Counted from the stretch's first letter, positions 21,237-34,128 are shown. The stretch is DNA of 64,000 nt from Sanghuangporus weigelae (GCA_033182465.1 CP137330.1:1426001-1490000), one strand, 5' to 3'. Notes: generated by a model from the sequence alone, not told the origin. Made by a program: numbers and translations.

Positions 21237-24200
21237 ATGTCTGATCCTGTCACCTCTGAGATGCTATCCACTATTACCAAGCTCAATGATAGCAATTACT
21301 CTGTCTGGAAGCATGATATGCGTGCTACACTTCAAGTCAAGAAGTTGTGGTGCTTGACCTCTGGTCAGGAAGCTAAGCCTAGTGCTCCAGATGATGCTGT
21401 TCAGCTCTGGGAAGAGAAGGCTGAGCAAGCTGCTGGCCTGATCTATCAGAGAATTGAGCATAGCATGCAGGTCATGGTGCAGGACTACATGGATGATCCA
21501 GTCAAGATGTGGACTGAGCTTCAGAAGATCAATGAGCAGGACAACCCAGCTGCGCGCTTTAATGCTTATGATGAGTTCTTCAACATCACCAAGAAGGAAG
21601 ATGAGTCCCTCACCAACCTGGTGAGCAGGGTTGAGCTGGCATTGCACAAGATCAGAAGCACTCGTTCTACCACCCTCAAGCTTGAGGAGTTTGAGAATGA
21701 GCTTGCATGTGCATGCCTGATACGTGCTCTTCCTGAGGACTATGCCTCCTTTCGCTCTGCAGTGCTCCTTATGAAGGAATTCAAGTGGAATAACCTCAAG
21801 GAAGCATTTGCTCAAGAGCAGCAGAACCGTCAAGAGCGTGTCCAGCTTCAGCCCCAGGCCATGTTCACATCCACCAGTAGTGCTGCTAAGCCTATCTCCT
21901 CTCAAAATGTCACTTGCACATTCTGTGGCATTCCTAAGCACACTGAGGAGAACTGCCATATGAAGCAGGCAGCCTCTAAGGATGCACATGCCAGGGCTAA
22001 GAGAAACAGGGAAGAGAAGAGGAGGAGAGGCTGGAAGGGCCAGAAGGCCCATATTGCTCAAGATGAATCTGCTGAATCTGCTGAATTTGCTGGCAATGCA
22101 AGTGCTCTTGACTTCACCAATCCCCATTCACCTCTTATCCCAGATGCAGGAACTGACTGGATTGCTGACACAGGTGCCACTTGCCACATGACTCCACATC
22201 GTCATTGGTTCACCAAATACTCAACAAATCACACCTCAATTCGTTTAGCCAACAACCAAGTTATTTATTCAGTTGGCATAGGCACAGTGCGCTTTCAGCC
22301 TGTAGTTGGTGGCAAACCTGGACAGTTACTTGAATTTGAGCGTGTATTACATGTTCCTGATCTTAGAAACAATCTCCTCTCAGTCCTGTATTTGACTCGC
22401 TCCAAATCATATGTTGTCACCATTCATCATAACAAAATGCTTTTCCATCGTCATGGATCAGTCCTGTTCACTGCAAACATCACTCCCAACAATGCAGCAA
22501 GTCTCAATGGCCACATTGTCCCCACTATTGCTTATGCTGCATTTACAAGCACCTGTCCACTTGACACTACACTTTGGCACAGGCGCTTTGCACACCTTAA
22601 TCATGGTGATGTGAACAGGTTGATGACTGAGGAGTTGGTCAAGGGAATGGTTATCAAGTCCAAGAGCACTCCAGATCCTATCTGTGAACCTTGCATTGCT
22701 GGCAAGCAGCACAGGTCTAATGTCTCCAAACTTGCATCTCACAGAGCTTCTGATCTCCTTCAATTGGTCCACTCTGATGTTCATGGTCCATTGCCTGTCC
22801 AGTCTAGACATGGCTTCAAGTATTGGATCACCTTCATTGATGATTACAGTCGCTACCGGGCTGTTCTCCCTTTGAAGAAGAAGAGTGATGCATTTGCTGC
22901 CTTCAAACAATTTAAGGCCTATGCAGAGAATCAATTGGGAGTGAAGATTAAGGCCACTTGTGATGATAAAGGTGGAGAGTATGTGTCTAAGGAATGGGAC
23001 CAGTTCTGCATCACTGCAGGCATCCACAGGCAGCACACTATTAGAGATGAACCTCATCAGAATGGTGTTGCAGAGCGTGCCAACAGGACACTTGCAGAGG
23101 GCATCACTACTATGCTTAATGAAGCGCATTTGCCCTCTACCTTCTGGTGGGATGCAGTTGCAGCATTTGTGCATGTGCACAACTGCTCTCCCACCTCTGC
23201 TGTGTCTGCCAGTACACCCTATGAGCTCTGGTATCAATCAAAGCCAGATGTCTCTCACCTGCGTGTATTTGGGTGCACCTCCTATGTGCTTGTGAAGAAA
23301 GATCAACACAAGCAGCTGCAGTCCCACACACAGAAATGTGTGTTCCTAGGCTATCCCTATAACTATAAAGGCTGGCTGTTCTGGAATCCTCTTACCAGGA
23401 AGGAAGTTATCAGTGACTCTGCTCAGTTTGATGAGAGAGTGTTCCCTGGTACATCCAGAAACCTAGTTGACCTGAGGGTGAATATGCCTGCACAGACAGA
23501 AGACCTCCAGAACAGAGGGGAGTAGAGGATGGCATTGATGTTCTGCCAGCCCTCCTCCACCACCTGCTCCTGTGCATCCAGCAGATCCTCCTATGCCTAC
23601 ACCTACACCTACACCCAGTCCTCCATCCAATCCATCACCTAGTTCTCCTCCACATAGTCCTCTACATCACTCTCCTTCACCAGCTGCTGATCCACCAAAG
23701 CGTGAACATACTACTTCACCACTGCCATCTGAGCAGGCCACAAAGAAACAAAGGCCTACTTCTCCCTGATGGCCAGATCCAATGTGGAGACCAGTTAGAC
23801 GTCATACCACTGGCTGGTGGGATATGGACTATGTTGGAAAGCACCTTCCTAGACATCTGCTAGGCTCTCCTGTTACACAACAGCGCTTCAACTTTAACTC
23901 TGCAGAGCCAACTGCACCTGACACTGCTTCTGGTACTGACTCTGCAACTCAGCCAGATGTTGTAGAGCAGCCAGAGCAGGATGTTGAGATGGACAGTGAT
24001 TCACCTGATGAACTGGACATCATGTCAGAAGAGGAGTTGCAAGCTGAAGCACTGATGTTTGCTGGCCTAATAGATTTTGGTGCTAATGCAGGACTAGAGG
24101 ACATCTATCTGTCTTATGAGGATGCTCTGGAATATGCATTTCAGACATCTCATTGCGCTGAGCATGTGTTCTCTGCACAAGGTGTGCAACACATCAGTCC

Positions 24201-25312
24201 TGAACCCTATCAGTGGAAGGACATAAAAGGACGCCCTGATGCAGACCTCTGGGAGAAGGCAGCCATGGAGGAGTTTGTCAGTCTGATTGAGAATGGCACA
24301 TTTGAGCCAGTCAGACTACCTCCTGGCAGAAAGCCTATTGGTTGCAGATGGGTGTTCAAGCTCAAGCGCAAGGCAGATGGCTCTGTAGATAGGTACAAGG
24401 CAAGGCTGGTAGCCAAGGCTTCTCACAGCAGCCAGGACTTGAGTTCTCTCAAGTGTTTGCTCCTACAGCTAAGTGGGCTGCACTTAGAGCCATCCTGGCA
24501 TTGGCTGCATTTGAGGATCTTGAGCTGTACAGTGTTGACATCTCTACTGCTTTCCTCAATGGTGAGATGGAGCATGATGTCTACATGAACCAGCCTGAAG
24601 GATTTGAGGACTACTTTGGCCCTGGATTTGTTCTCAAGCTGATCAAGTCAATTTATGGCCTTAAGCAGGCTGGCCACCAATGGCACAAGAAGCTTGATTC
24701 AGTGATGAAGAGCATGGGCTTCAAGTTAGTGCGCTGTGATTACAGCATTTGGGTGTACAGCAGGGATGAAGTGCGCATCATTATTCCAGTCTATGTTGAT
24801 GACATGACTATTGCTGCAAAGTCCAAGCAGCAGTATGAATCTGTCAGAGATGAGCTGGCCAAGCACTTCAAACTGCATGAGTTGGGCCCAACCTCATTCC
24901 TGCTAGGAGTCCACATTGAGAGAGACCGCTCTAAGCACTCTATCAGTCTGTCACAGAGACAGTACATTATTGATGTGCTAGAGCGCTTCAGCATGAGCAA
25001 CTGTGGCACTGTTACTACTCCTCTCCCTGAGCAGAAGCTCAGCAAGAACATGGCTCCCAAGACCCCTGCAGAGATTGAATACATGAAGCAAGTGCTCTAC
25101 AAGCAATTGGTTGGTGCACTCATGTATCTGGCTATAGCTACAAGGCCAGACATTGCATATGCAGTTGGTGTCTTAGGACGCTTTAGTTCTAATCCTGGTC
25201 CAACTCATTGGAAGGCAGCAAAGCATTTATGTCGCTATCTGCAGGGCACCAAGGATTTCAGGCTAACCTATGCACCTGATCCTAAGTCCTCTGAGCTGTT
25301 CACTACCTTCTG
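21237..25312 (+). pseudogene. gag-pol region of copia copy 1
   Basis: The gag part (21237 on) carries a CCHC-type knuckle (CTFCGIPKHTEENCHM, about 21915-21965). Protease is marked by IADTGATCHM (about 22165-22195), the pre-integrase zinc region by LWHRRFAHLNHGD and CEPCIAGKQHR, and the integrase core by DDYSRYRA and later DEPHQNGVAERANRTL. RT follows with STAFLNGEM and the catalytic box VYVDDM (about 24790). The order protease-integrase-RT is diagnostic of Ty1/copia. Broken in about two or three places and truncated at the RT/RNase H end. Confidence 0.9.
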
Positions 25313-25564
25313 TGTTAGATCACACAAGTCCAGCAATGGACCACTGAGTCCAGTGGTGAGTACACTTGATGTATATTAACAGTCTAACTACATACCTGAG
25401 TCCAGTGGTGAGTACACTTGATGTAGGGTACTCACCAATGGACTGTGCCGCTTTTACAGAAGATTACATAAGCATCACATGATCAAGAAAGCGGACATAA
25501 CAAACAATATAAACAGAATAAGAAACAACAAAATACTAACAGTGTCAGAATCACACTTCTAACA
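25313..25564 (-). repeat. 3' LTR of copia copy 2 (252 bp)
   Basis: Plus strand TGTTAGATCACAC...CACTTCTAACA. Compared with the LTR of copy 1 it has an internal duplication of about 50 bp (the segment AGTGGTGAGTACACTTGATG occurs twice). On its left it abuts the truncated end of copy 1. Confidence 0.88.
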
Positions 25565-25591
25565 CTCCCCCCTGATCTGACACTTCTTCCT

Positions 25592-28500
25592 TCAACATAA
25601 TCCCAGCATCCTACACATCTCCTGCACCTTCACTCTGCTTAGTGCTTTGGTCATGATGTCAGCTGGCATGGTCTGAGTAGGCAAGTAATGCACATTGATA
25701 TGACCAGCCTCTACAACATCTCTCAACCAGTAGAAGCGCAGATCTAGGTGTTTCATGCGTCCATGATGCTCAGGATTGTTTGCCACAGACAGAGCAGACT
25801 GGTTATCAATGTACAGGGAAGAAGGTGCATCAAACTTGTAGCCAAACTCTGTAAACAGATTTCTAAGCCACATAATCTCTTGTCCTGCACTGACAGCAGC
25901 AATGTATTCTGCTTCAGTGGTGGACAGAGTCACAAAGGGCTGTAGCTTGCTAGCCCAGCTGATAGCACCAGTTCCCATCTTGACAACCATCCCACTTGTG
26001 GAGCGCCTGTTATCCTCATTTCCTCCATGGTCAGCATCACAGAAGGTAGTGAACAGCTCAGAGGACTTAGGATCAGGTGCATAGGTTAGCCTGAAATCCT
26101 TGGTGCCCTGCAGATAGCGACATAAATGCTTTGCTGCCTTCCAATGAGTTGGACCAGGATTAGAACTAAAGCGTCCTAAGACACCAACTGCATATGCAAT
26201 GTCTGGCCTTGTAGCTATAGCCAGATACATGAGTGCACCAACCAATTGCTTGTAGAGCACTTGCTTCATGTATTCAATCTCTGCAGGGGTCTTGGGAGCC
26301 ATGTTCTTGCTGAGCTTCTGCTCAGGGAGAGGAGTAGTAACAGTGCCACAGTTGCTCATGCTGAAGCGCTCTAGCACATCAATAATGTACTGTCTCTGTG
26401 ACAGACTGATAGAGTGCTTAGAGCGGTCTCTCTCAATGTGGACTCCTAGCAGGAATGAGGTTGGGCCCAACTCATGCAGTTTGAAGTGCTTGGCCAGCTC
26501 ATCTCTGACAGATTCATACTGCTGCTTGGACTTTGCAGCAATAGTCATGTCATCAACATAGACTGGAATAATGATGCGCACTTCATCCCTGCTGTACACC
26601 CAAATGCTGTAATCACAGCGCACTAACTTGAAGCCCATGCTCTTCATCACTGAATCAAGCTTCTTGTGCCATTGGTGGCCAGCCTGCTTAAGGCCATAAA
26701 TTGACTTGATCAGCTTGAGAACAAATCCAGGGCCAAAGTAGTCCTCAAATCCTTCAGGCTGGTTCATGTAGACATCATGCTCCATCTCACCATTGAGGAA
26801 AGCAGTAGAGATGTCAACACTGTACAGCTCAAGATCCTCAAATGCAGCCAATGCCAGGATGGCTCTAAGTGCAGCCCACTTAGCTGTAGGAGCAAACACT
26901 TGAGAGAACTCAAGTCCTGGCTGCTGTGAGAAGCCTTGGCTACCAGCCTTGCCTTGTACCTATCTACAGAGCCATCTGCCTTGCGCTTGAGCTTGAACAC
27001 CCATCTGCAACCAATAGGCTTTCTGCCAGGAGGTAGTCTGACTGGCTCAAATGTGCCATTCTCAATCAGACTGACAAACTCCTCCATGGCTGCCTTCTCC
27101 CAGAGGTCTGCATCAGGGCGTCCTTTTATGTCCTTCCACTGATAGGGTTCAGGACTGATGTGTTGCACACCTTGTGCAGAGAACACATGCTCAGCGCAAT
27201 GAGATGTCTGAAATGCATATTCCAGAGCATCCTCATAAGACAGATAGATGTCCTCTAGTCCTGCATTAGCACCAAAATCTATTAGGCCAGCAAACATCAG
27301 TGCTTCAGCTTGCAACTCCTCTTCTGACATGATGTCCAGTTCATCAGGTGAATCACTGTCCATCTCAACATCCTGCTCTGGCTGCTCTACAACATCTGGC
27401 TGAGTTGCAGAGTCAGTACCAGAAGCAGTGTCAGGTGCAGTTGGCTCTGCAGAGTTAAAGTTGAAGCGCTGTTGTGTAACAGGAGAGCCTAGCAGATGTC
27501 TAGGAAGGTGCTTTCCAACATAGTCCATATCCCACCAGCCAGTGGTATGACGTCTAACTGGTCTCCACATTGGATCTGGCCATCAGGGAGAAGTAGGCCT
27601 TTGTTTCTTTGTGGCCTGCTCAGATGGCAGTGGTGAAGTAGTATGTTCACGCTTTGGTGGATCAGCAGCTGGTGAAGGAGAGTGATGTAGAGGACTATGT
27701 GGAGGAGAACTAGGTGATGGATTGGATGGAGGACTGGGTGTAGGTGTAGGTGTAGGCATAGGAGGATCTGCTGGATGCACAGGAGCAGGTGGTGGAGGAG
27801 GGCTGGCAGAACATCAATGCCATCCTCTACTCCCCTCTGTTCTGGAGGTCTTCTGTCTGTGCAGGCATATTCACCCTCAGGTCAACTAGGTTTCTGGATG
27901 TACCAGGGAACACTCTCTCATCAAACTGAGCAGAGTCACTGATAACTTCCTTCCTGGTAAGAGGATTCCAGAACAGCCAGCCTTTATAGTTATAGGGATA
28001 GCCTAGGAACACACATTTCTGTGTGTGGGACTGCAGCTGCTTGTGTTGATCTTTCTTCACAAGCACATAGGAGGTGCACCCAAATACACGCAGGTGAGAG
28101 ACATCTGGCTTTGATTGATACCAGAGCTCATAGGGTGTACTGGCAGACACAGCAGAGGTGGGAGAGCAGTTGTGCACATGCACAAATGCTGCAACTGCAT
28201 CCCACCAGAAGGTAGAGGGCAAATGCGCTTCATTAAGCATAGTAGTGATGCCCTCTGCAAGTGTCCTGTTGGCACGCTCTGCAACACCATTCTGATGAGG
28301 TTCATCTCTAATAGTGTGCTGCCTGTGGATGCCTGCAGTGATGCAGAACTGGTCCCATTCCTTAGACACATACTCTCCACCTTTATCATCACAAGTGGCC
28401 TTAATCTTCACTCCCAATTGATTCTCTGCATAGGCCTTAAATTGTTTGAAGGCAGCAAATGCATCACTCTTCTTCTTCAAAGGGAGAACAGCCCGGTAGC

Positions 28501-29867
28501 GACTGTAATCATCAATGAAGGTGATCCAATACTTGAAGCCATGTCTAGACTGGACAGGCAATGGACCATGAACATCAGAGTGGACCAATTGAAGGAGATC
28601 AGAAGCTCTGTGAGATGCAAGTTTGGAGACATTAGACCTGTGCTGCTTGCCAGCAATGCAAGGTTCACAGATAGGATCTGGAGTGCTCTTGGACTTGATA
28701 ACCATTCCCTTGACCAACTCCTCAGTCATCAACCTGTTCACATCACCATGATTAAGGTGTGCAAAGCGCCTGTGCCAAAGTGTAGTGTCAAGTGGACAGG
28801 TGCTTGTGAATGCAGCATAAGCAATAGTGGGGATAATGTAGCCATTGAGAGTTGCTGCATTGTTGAGAGTGATGTTTGCAGCAAACAGGACAGTTCCATG
28901 ACAATGGAAAAGCATTTTGTTATGATGAATGGTGACAACATATGATTTGGAGCGAGTCAAACACAGGACTGAGAGGAGATTGTTTCTAAGATCAGGAACA
29001 TGAAGTACACACTCAAATTCAAGTAACTGTCCAGGTTTGCCACCAACTACAGGCTGAAAGCGCACTGTGCCTATGCCAACTGAATAAATAACTTGATTGT
29101 TGGCCAAATGAATAGGGGTGTGATTTGTTGAGTATTTAGTGAACCAATGACAATGTAGGGTCATGTGGCAAGTGGCACCTGTGTCAGCAATCCAGTCAGT
29201 TCCTGCATCTGGGATAAGAGGTAAATGGAGATTGGTGTAGTCAAGAGCACTTGCATTGCTAGCAAATTCAGCAGATTCAACAAATTGTTCCTGTTGAGCA
29301 ATATGGGCCTTCTGGCCCTTTCTGCCTTTCCTCCTCTTCTCTTCCCTGTTTCTCATAGCCCTGGCATGTGCATCCTTAGAAGTTGCCTGCTTCATATGGC
29401 CAGTTCTCCTCAGTGTGCTTAGGAATGCCACAGAAGGTGCAAGTGACACCTTGAGAGGAGATGGGCTTAGCAGCACTACTGGTGGATGTAAACATAGCCT
29501 GGGGCTGAAGCTGGACGCACTCTTGATAGTTCTGCTGCTCTTGAGCAAATGCTTCCTTGAGGTTATTTCACTTGAATTCCTTCATAAGGAGCACTGCAGA
29601 GCGGAAGGAGGCATAGTCCTTAGGAAGAGAACGAATCAGGCATGCACAGGCAAGCTCATTCTCAAACTCCTCAAGTTTGAGGGTGCTAGAACGAGTGCTT
29701 CTGATCTTGTGCAATGCCAGTTCAACCCTGCTCACCAGGTTGGTGAGGGACTCATCTTCCTTCTTGGTGATGTTGAAGAACTCATCATAGGCATTGAAGC
29801 GCGCAGCTGGGTTGTCCTGCTCATTGATCTTCTGAAGCTCAGTCCACATTTTAACTGGATCATCCAT
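25592..29867 (-). pseudogene. gag-pol region of copia copy 2
   Basis: Same domain order as copy 1, on the minus strand. RNase H ends near 25592 with the copia signature MKHLDLRFYWLRD. The RT box VYVDDM lies near 26560, integrase and protease between about 27830 and 29220, and the gag knuckle region near 29400. Broken a few times. Confidence 0.9.
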
Positions 29868-31097
29868 GTAGTTCTACATCATAACCTGCATGCTATGCTC
29901 AATTCTCTAATAGATCAGGCCAGCAGCTTGCTCAGCCTTCTCTTCCTAGAGTTGAACAGCATCATCTGGAGCACTAGGCTTAGCTTCCTGACCAGAGGTC
30001 AGGTGCCACAACTTCTTAACTTGAAGTGTAGCACATATATCATGCTTCCAGACAGAGTAATTGCTGTCATTGAACTTGATGATAGTGGATAGTATCTCAG
30101 ATGTGACAGGATCAGACATGATTGTTGAAATGAGGTGTGGAGTGGATAGATGATACTCAGAAGAAATAAGCAGTGAGGGAGTAATGAGGGAGAGAGCGTT
30201 AACAAATTTATGCCTGGAGGTGATAGATCAATGCCAACCAGTGCAGTCTTCTACAGTCACTGAAGTATACACAGATTTGCCACAAGACAGTGCTGGTCTA
30301 TTGGTCTGCTAAGACCCTACAGGCACCGCTAACTAAGAGAGGCTCTAGGCTCAAGTAGACACTCAAAGAGTGACTACAACCAGCGAACTAAGGCCGGGCA
30401 GGCAAGCTTTACAGTCTGTAAGCTAGGCTGATCCAACAACAGTAATGGAGCTACACACCAATTAACACTAGAGCTGCCAGACACAAAGTGCAGCACAGAG
30501 AGGAAATGGATAGTGGATTAGTGCGCAAATTGGCATGCAAATAGAGAATGACAAGCCAAATGAACAGTGCAAAGATCATGTGGATTGGATCAGCAGATCA
30601 GCAGCAATCAACAATTTCTGACAGAACAAGAATAGCTCACAGCGCAGTTAAACCACAGCCGATTGAGCTGAAACTTGGTGAAAGTGTGCACAGATATGGG
30701 AGACGTATGCACACCAAAGGGCGTCTGGATCGGATTAACGAATGCCAAGAAATTTCCAAATTGGCAAAATAAAGTTTAAAACAAAGAACCTACAATAAGT
30801 TGGTGAATTCTTAACCAATCTGGCTGAAACTTCACGACAAAGGATGTGGCAATAGGCTAAACAAGCGTGCCAAATGTTGTGAGAAATGGATCAGCGGTTC
30901 CTCCAAAATAGGCAATGCAACTTTGAAGATAGCCAAAATTGATGAGGTGGCAGCGGCGTCAAATCGCATTGGATCAGGCTGAAACTTGCCAGAATAGTAG
31001 GTTTATATGGGCCAAGTAAGTGTGTCAAAGGGCATCAAAAACAACTAGATAGTTGTGGAGCAATCAAGTGGCAAAGTTTGAGAGAGATTTGACATTA

Positions 31098-31249
31098 CAG
31101 CTAGTTGCAAAATTGTTGGCAATCATGTGATTTCACCACTTTTCTCGCCATGAGAGCATCAAAACACAGATAAAATCATATCTCACCCAAATCTCAACGG
31201 TTTCATATCATCAAGTTGCTAAATTCATCTTTTTGAAAGGACTTTTGCT
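31098..31249. mobile_element. hairpin MITE end fragment (152 bp)
   Basis: Starts CAGCTAGTTGCAAAATTG after TA 31096-31097 inside the copia leader and follows the standard MITE arm for about 150 bp, then passes at TA 31250-31251 into a second MITE with a different terminal sequence. It looks like one end of a MITE whose remainder was lost. Confidence 0.8.
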
Positions 31250-31251
31250 TA

Positions 31252-32335
31252 CAGCCGTTTGCAAAAGTAATGAGAATCACGTGATTTCACCACTTTTCTC
31301 GCCATGAGAGCATCAAAACACAGATAAAATCATATCTCACCCAAATCTCAACGGTTTCACATCATCTAAGTTGCTAAATTCATCTTTTCGAAAGGGCTTT
31401 TGCTTAAAGAAAATTTTAGAGAAAATAGAGCGAAAAATGACCCTAAAATGGCGAAAATATCGGTTTTTGCCTCTTCCTTGCATGTGCAATTGTTTCTGTG
31501 ATCCCTGCTGGTCCAGCACCTCCCCAAAGCTATCCAGAATGATAATATGATTATAAAATGAATTTACAGACTGAGTTTGAGTTGAATTGTGTACCAGAAT
31601 GTGCTGCTTTGAGGTATGCCTGAATCACTCAAAACTCATCATTTCCTCCTAGCCTCCCAGGCTCTAGGAAAAATTCTTACAGGCCAGATTCATGCATGTA
31701 AATTTATTTTGGATATAATAGACTAGGTTTGTGTACTAGCTAAGGCCTCAGCATCCACTGGTGAGCTGGGCTGAACAAGTGATTCTGGTTGTATGCATCA
31801 TTTTAAACAGCATCTTCCCAGCTCACCAGTGGATGCTGAGGCCCTAGCTAGTACACAAACCTAGTCTATTATATCCAAAATGAATTTACATGCATGAATC
31901 TGGCCTGTAAGAATTTTTCCTGGAGCCTGGGAGGCTAGGGGGAAATGATGAGTTTTGAGTGATTCAGGCATGCCTCAAAGCAGCACATTCTGGTACACAA
32001 TTCAACTCAAACTCAGTCTGTAAATTCATTTTATAATCATATTATCATTCTGGATAGCTTTGGGGAGGTGCTGGACCAGCAGGGATCACAGAAAAAATTG
32101 CACATACAAGGAAGAGGCAAAAAACGAGATTTTCGCCATTTTGGGGTCATGTTTTGCTCCATTTTCTCTATAGTTTTTTTTAAGCAAAAGCCCTTTCGAA
32201 AAGATGAATTTAGCAACTTAGATGATGTGAAACCATTGAGATTTGGGTGAGATATGATTTTATCTGTGTTTTGAGGCTCTCATGGCGAGAAAAGTGGTGA
32301 AATCACATGATTGCCAACAATTTTGCAACTAGCTG
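31252..32335. mobile_element. hairpin MITE M2 (1084 bp) with one variant end
   Basis: Full-length foldback element with two long complementary arms and a spacer of about 50 bp. The right terminus is the usual GCAACTAGCTG then TA (32336-32337). The left terminus reads CAGCCGTTTGCAAAAGTAAT, diverged from the family over the first 26 bp, then rejoins the standard arm at ATCACGTGATTTC. Spacer in the CTGAACAAG orientation, type I sequence. Confidence 0.85.
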
Positions 32336-33216
32336 TAAGAGGATCGAAAGATAGGGAATGAGGGCCTAATCCTACAGCTATTTATGCTTCCAGATATTCC
32401 ATTTTCCCTCCTATTTCTTACTCATCCTGTCTCCACTTTACTCCACTTTTCTCCACCATTACATCTGTCCCTTTGTCATCCTGCTGCGCTTTGCTCCACT
32501 TTGCTCCAATCTTTGTAAGGTCGTCTCCACTATGACAGAATTCTTTGGAGTTGCTGACTGAGACAATAGAGGTGGTGTTCCGATGTGGAATGCTCCACTG
32601 TCAGTACTCCATAACGATGTCATTCCCGTCATTAAGTGGCATCTTTGCCCTTGGAGCAATATAGGCTGCTCGGTATGTGATTCTTCGGAATTCATCTCGA
32701 GCTCCAGTGAGGGTAAGCATAACTCGCACGTCAGTGTTGAGGTGCCAGGTCGGTGTAGAGTATAGTCCAAGGCATATCATGAACTGCATAAGCTCTGCTG
32801 GTGGGTTCTACTGGGCTCTGGTGACTAGCTATGCTTTGCCTTCATATCGTATATCTCGAATGTAATGCCATATCCTTTGTTGTATAAGGAGTTGTAATTG
32901 CTTGGTCTCCAGGTTTGCATCTCTTGGTAAATAAAGGTTTGCCTGTATCGTAGATGCTGGACATGGTGTGTGCAGCTCCGGTCTATACCATCCAATCATT
33001 CTCCAGGTTATCAGGTTCGCAGTTCGAGGGGTCCGAGTTGTGATCGTGAGTTCCTCTTGTTTCTTGGGTACTATTGGGTTTGGTGGATTGGAATGCATTG
33101 TATCTTGAAGGTGTCGCTTGGTTTCGATGTGACAGTCACATGTACCAACTGTTGCTGTGCATACTATGTAGTATACTTCATAAAGGACCATGTAAACTCG
33201 TGCACAGACTTGACAG
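32336..33216 (-). mobile_element. 5' internal fragment of a second chromovirus copy (B2)
   Basis: This 0.88 kb matches 46595-47478, the region directly downstream of the 5' LTR of element B. It follows the LTR at 33217-33592, so that LTR may be shared by two elements in tandem. It contains the same ORF0-like coding stretch (from 33191 leftward), broken, and is cut off by MITE M2 at a TA. Similarity to the B segment is in the mid-to-high 90s percent by eye. Confidence 0.75.
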
Positions 33217-33592
33217 TGCTGAAATGCCAGTGAGGTCTCTATAAACCTTATTAGCCTTTAGCCTTTTAGCGTTTAGGCTTTAGTAGTTGTGCTTCTAGAC
33301 TTCTAAGAAGTTTGATTGCTTCTTTTGATCGAGGTTGCTCTGGTTGCTTGGTCAGCGGCGTTAGAGTGGTAGTTCACGGTAATAGGCGGTCGGCGGTGTT
33401 AGCTGTTAGTGGGATTATGTATCCGCTTCGGTGCTTCTAGCGCTCGGGTGGTAACGGGTTACTGTTGCCTAGGCCGCTTGATCACTTGGGCCTGTAATAG
33501 CTGGCTTGGTTACTGGTCGCGTTTGGAAAGCTGATCGTGTAGATCTGTTGATCGTGTCAATCCTGATGCGAGATTTTGAGCGGATCCTTTCA
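33217..33592 (-). repeat. 3' LTR of chromovirus B (376 bp), possibly shared with B2
   Basis: Plus strand TGCTGAAATGCC...GGATCCTTTCA. On the minus strand it is preceded by a G-run (polypurine-like tract), as expected for a 3' LTR, and followed by 0.88 kb of 5' internal sequence of another copy. Confidence 0.75.
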
Positions 33593-33715
33593 CTACACCC
33601 CCCCTAAGATGAACTTTCGGAGAAATGTTCATCCTAATCCGTGAGAAAGCTCGGATAAAGAGTCGCCTAGTGATGGTTGATCTTGCTATCAAACCATCAT
33701 CATCTCTGCTCCAAA

Positions 33716-34031
33716 ATGTCGAAAGTTGCCGCTGCTGCTACTGTTTTTGTTGTTATTGTCGCAATTTTCGGCATAAATCATTGGATTTTGGAGTGTAAGA
33801 GACGTGCTCAGGTGAGTGATGCATGCTCTGCGCCGTTTCAAGTCGTTAATCTTCCTTTAGGAGGCCGACTTTGAAATGCAATCGTTCCATCGCGATGTTA
33901 CTACTGTCGCACTTCGAGTTCATCTCGCGCTTGGTTATGACGTTGAGGATATCGATCCAGTCATCAAAAATGCGGGTATTGCTTCGCAGGAACGTCATGA
34001 AAAGGGTGTCTGGGAAGACATTGACTTGTAA
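33716..34031 (+). CDS. small two-exon single-pass membrane protein, antisense within chromovirus B
   Basis: Exon 1 33716-33811 and exon 2 33861-34031, joined in frame across a 49-bp intron with GTGAGT donor, a GTTAAT branch-like motif and TTTAG acceptor. The 88-residue product starts MSKVAAAATVFVVIVAIFG, a clear N-terminal membrane segment of about 20 residues, followed by a basic stop-transfer (CKRRAQ) and a 60-residue soluble tail (VALRVHLALGYDVEDIDP). Uninterrupted. It lies between MITE M3 and the 3' LTR of the minus-strand chromovirus. It may be a captured host gene, an accessory antisense gene, or a host gene trapped between repeats. I do not recognise the family. Confidence 0.62.
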
Positions 34032-34128
34032 AGGGTGGTGGGAAGGGTTATGAATATGAAATGTGCATCATGTAAAGAATGTGACGCAATTGAAAGTGAT
34101 AAGAAAGAAAAGGTCATAAAAATCATTA

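Larger units (their letters stand above)
19853..25312 (+). mobile_element. Ty1/copia retrotransposon, copy 1 (3' truncated)
   Basis: 5' LTR 19853-20052 (TGTTAGAAG...TCTAACA), a probable primer-binding region starting GGTTATGAGCC, a 1.2-kb leader, and then gag-protease-integrase-RT in the copia order from 21237. It is cut off inside the RNase H region at 25312, where it meets the 3' LTR of copy 2 in the opposite orientation. Gag and pol regions have few interruptions (about two or three), so the insertion looks fairly young. Most of it is repeated in inverted form as copy 2. Confidence 0.92.
25313..31097 (-). mobile_element. Ty1/copia retrotransposon, copy 2 (5' truncated, inverted relative to copy 1)
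   Basis: Reads right to left: leader (to 31097), gag, protease, integrase, RT, RNase H and 3' LTR (25313-25564). It keeps the RNase H end that copy 1 lacks (TTEAEYIAA and the DNQSA motif). Its 5' LTR and the first about 200 bp of leader are missing; the break is at a TA occupied by a hairpin MITE. The inner 2.75 kb is identical to copy 1 in every stretch compared, while the gag part is more diverged and more broken (several interruptions). Confidence 0.92.
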
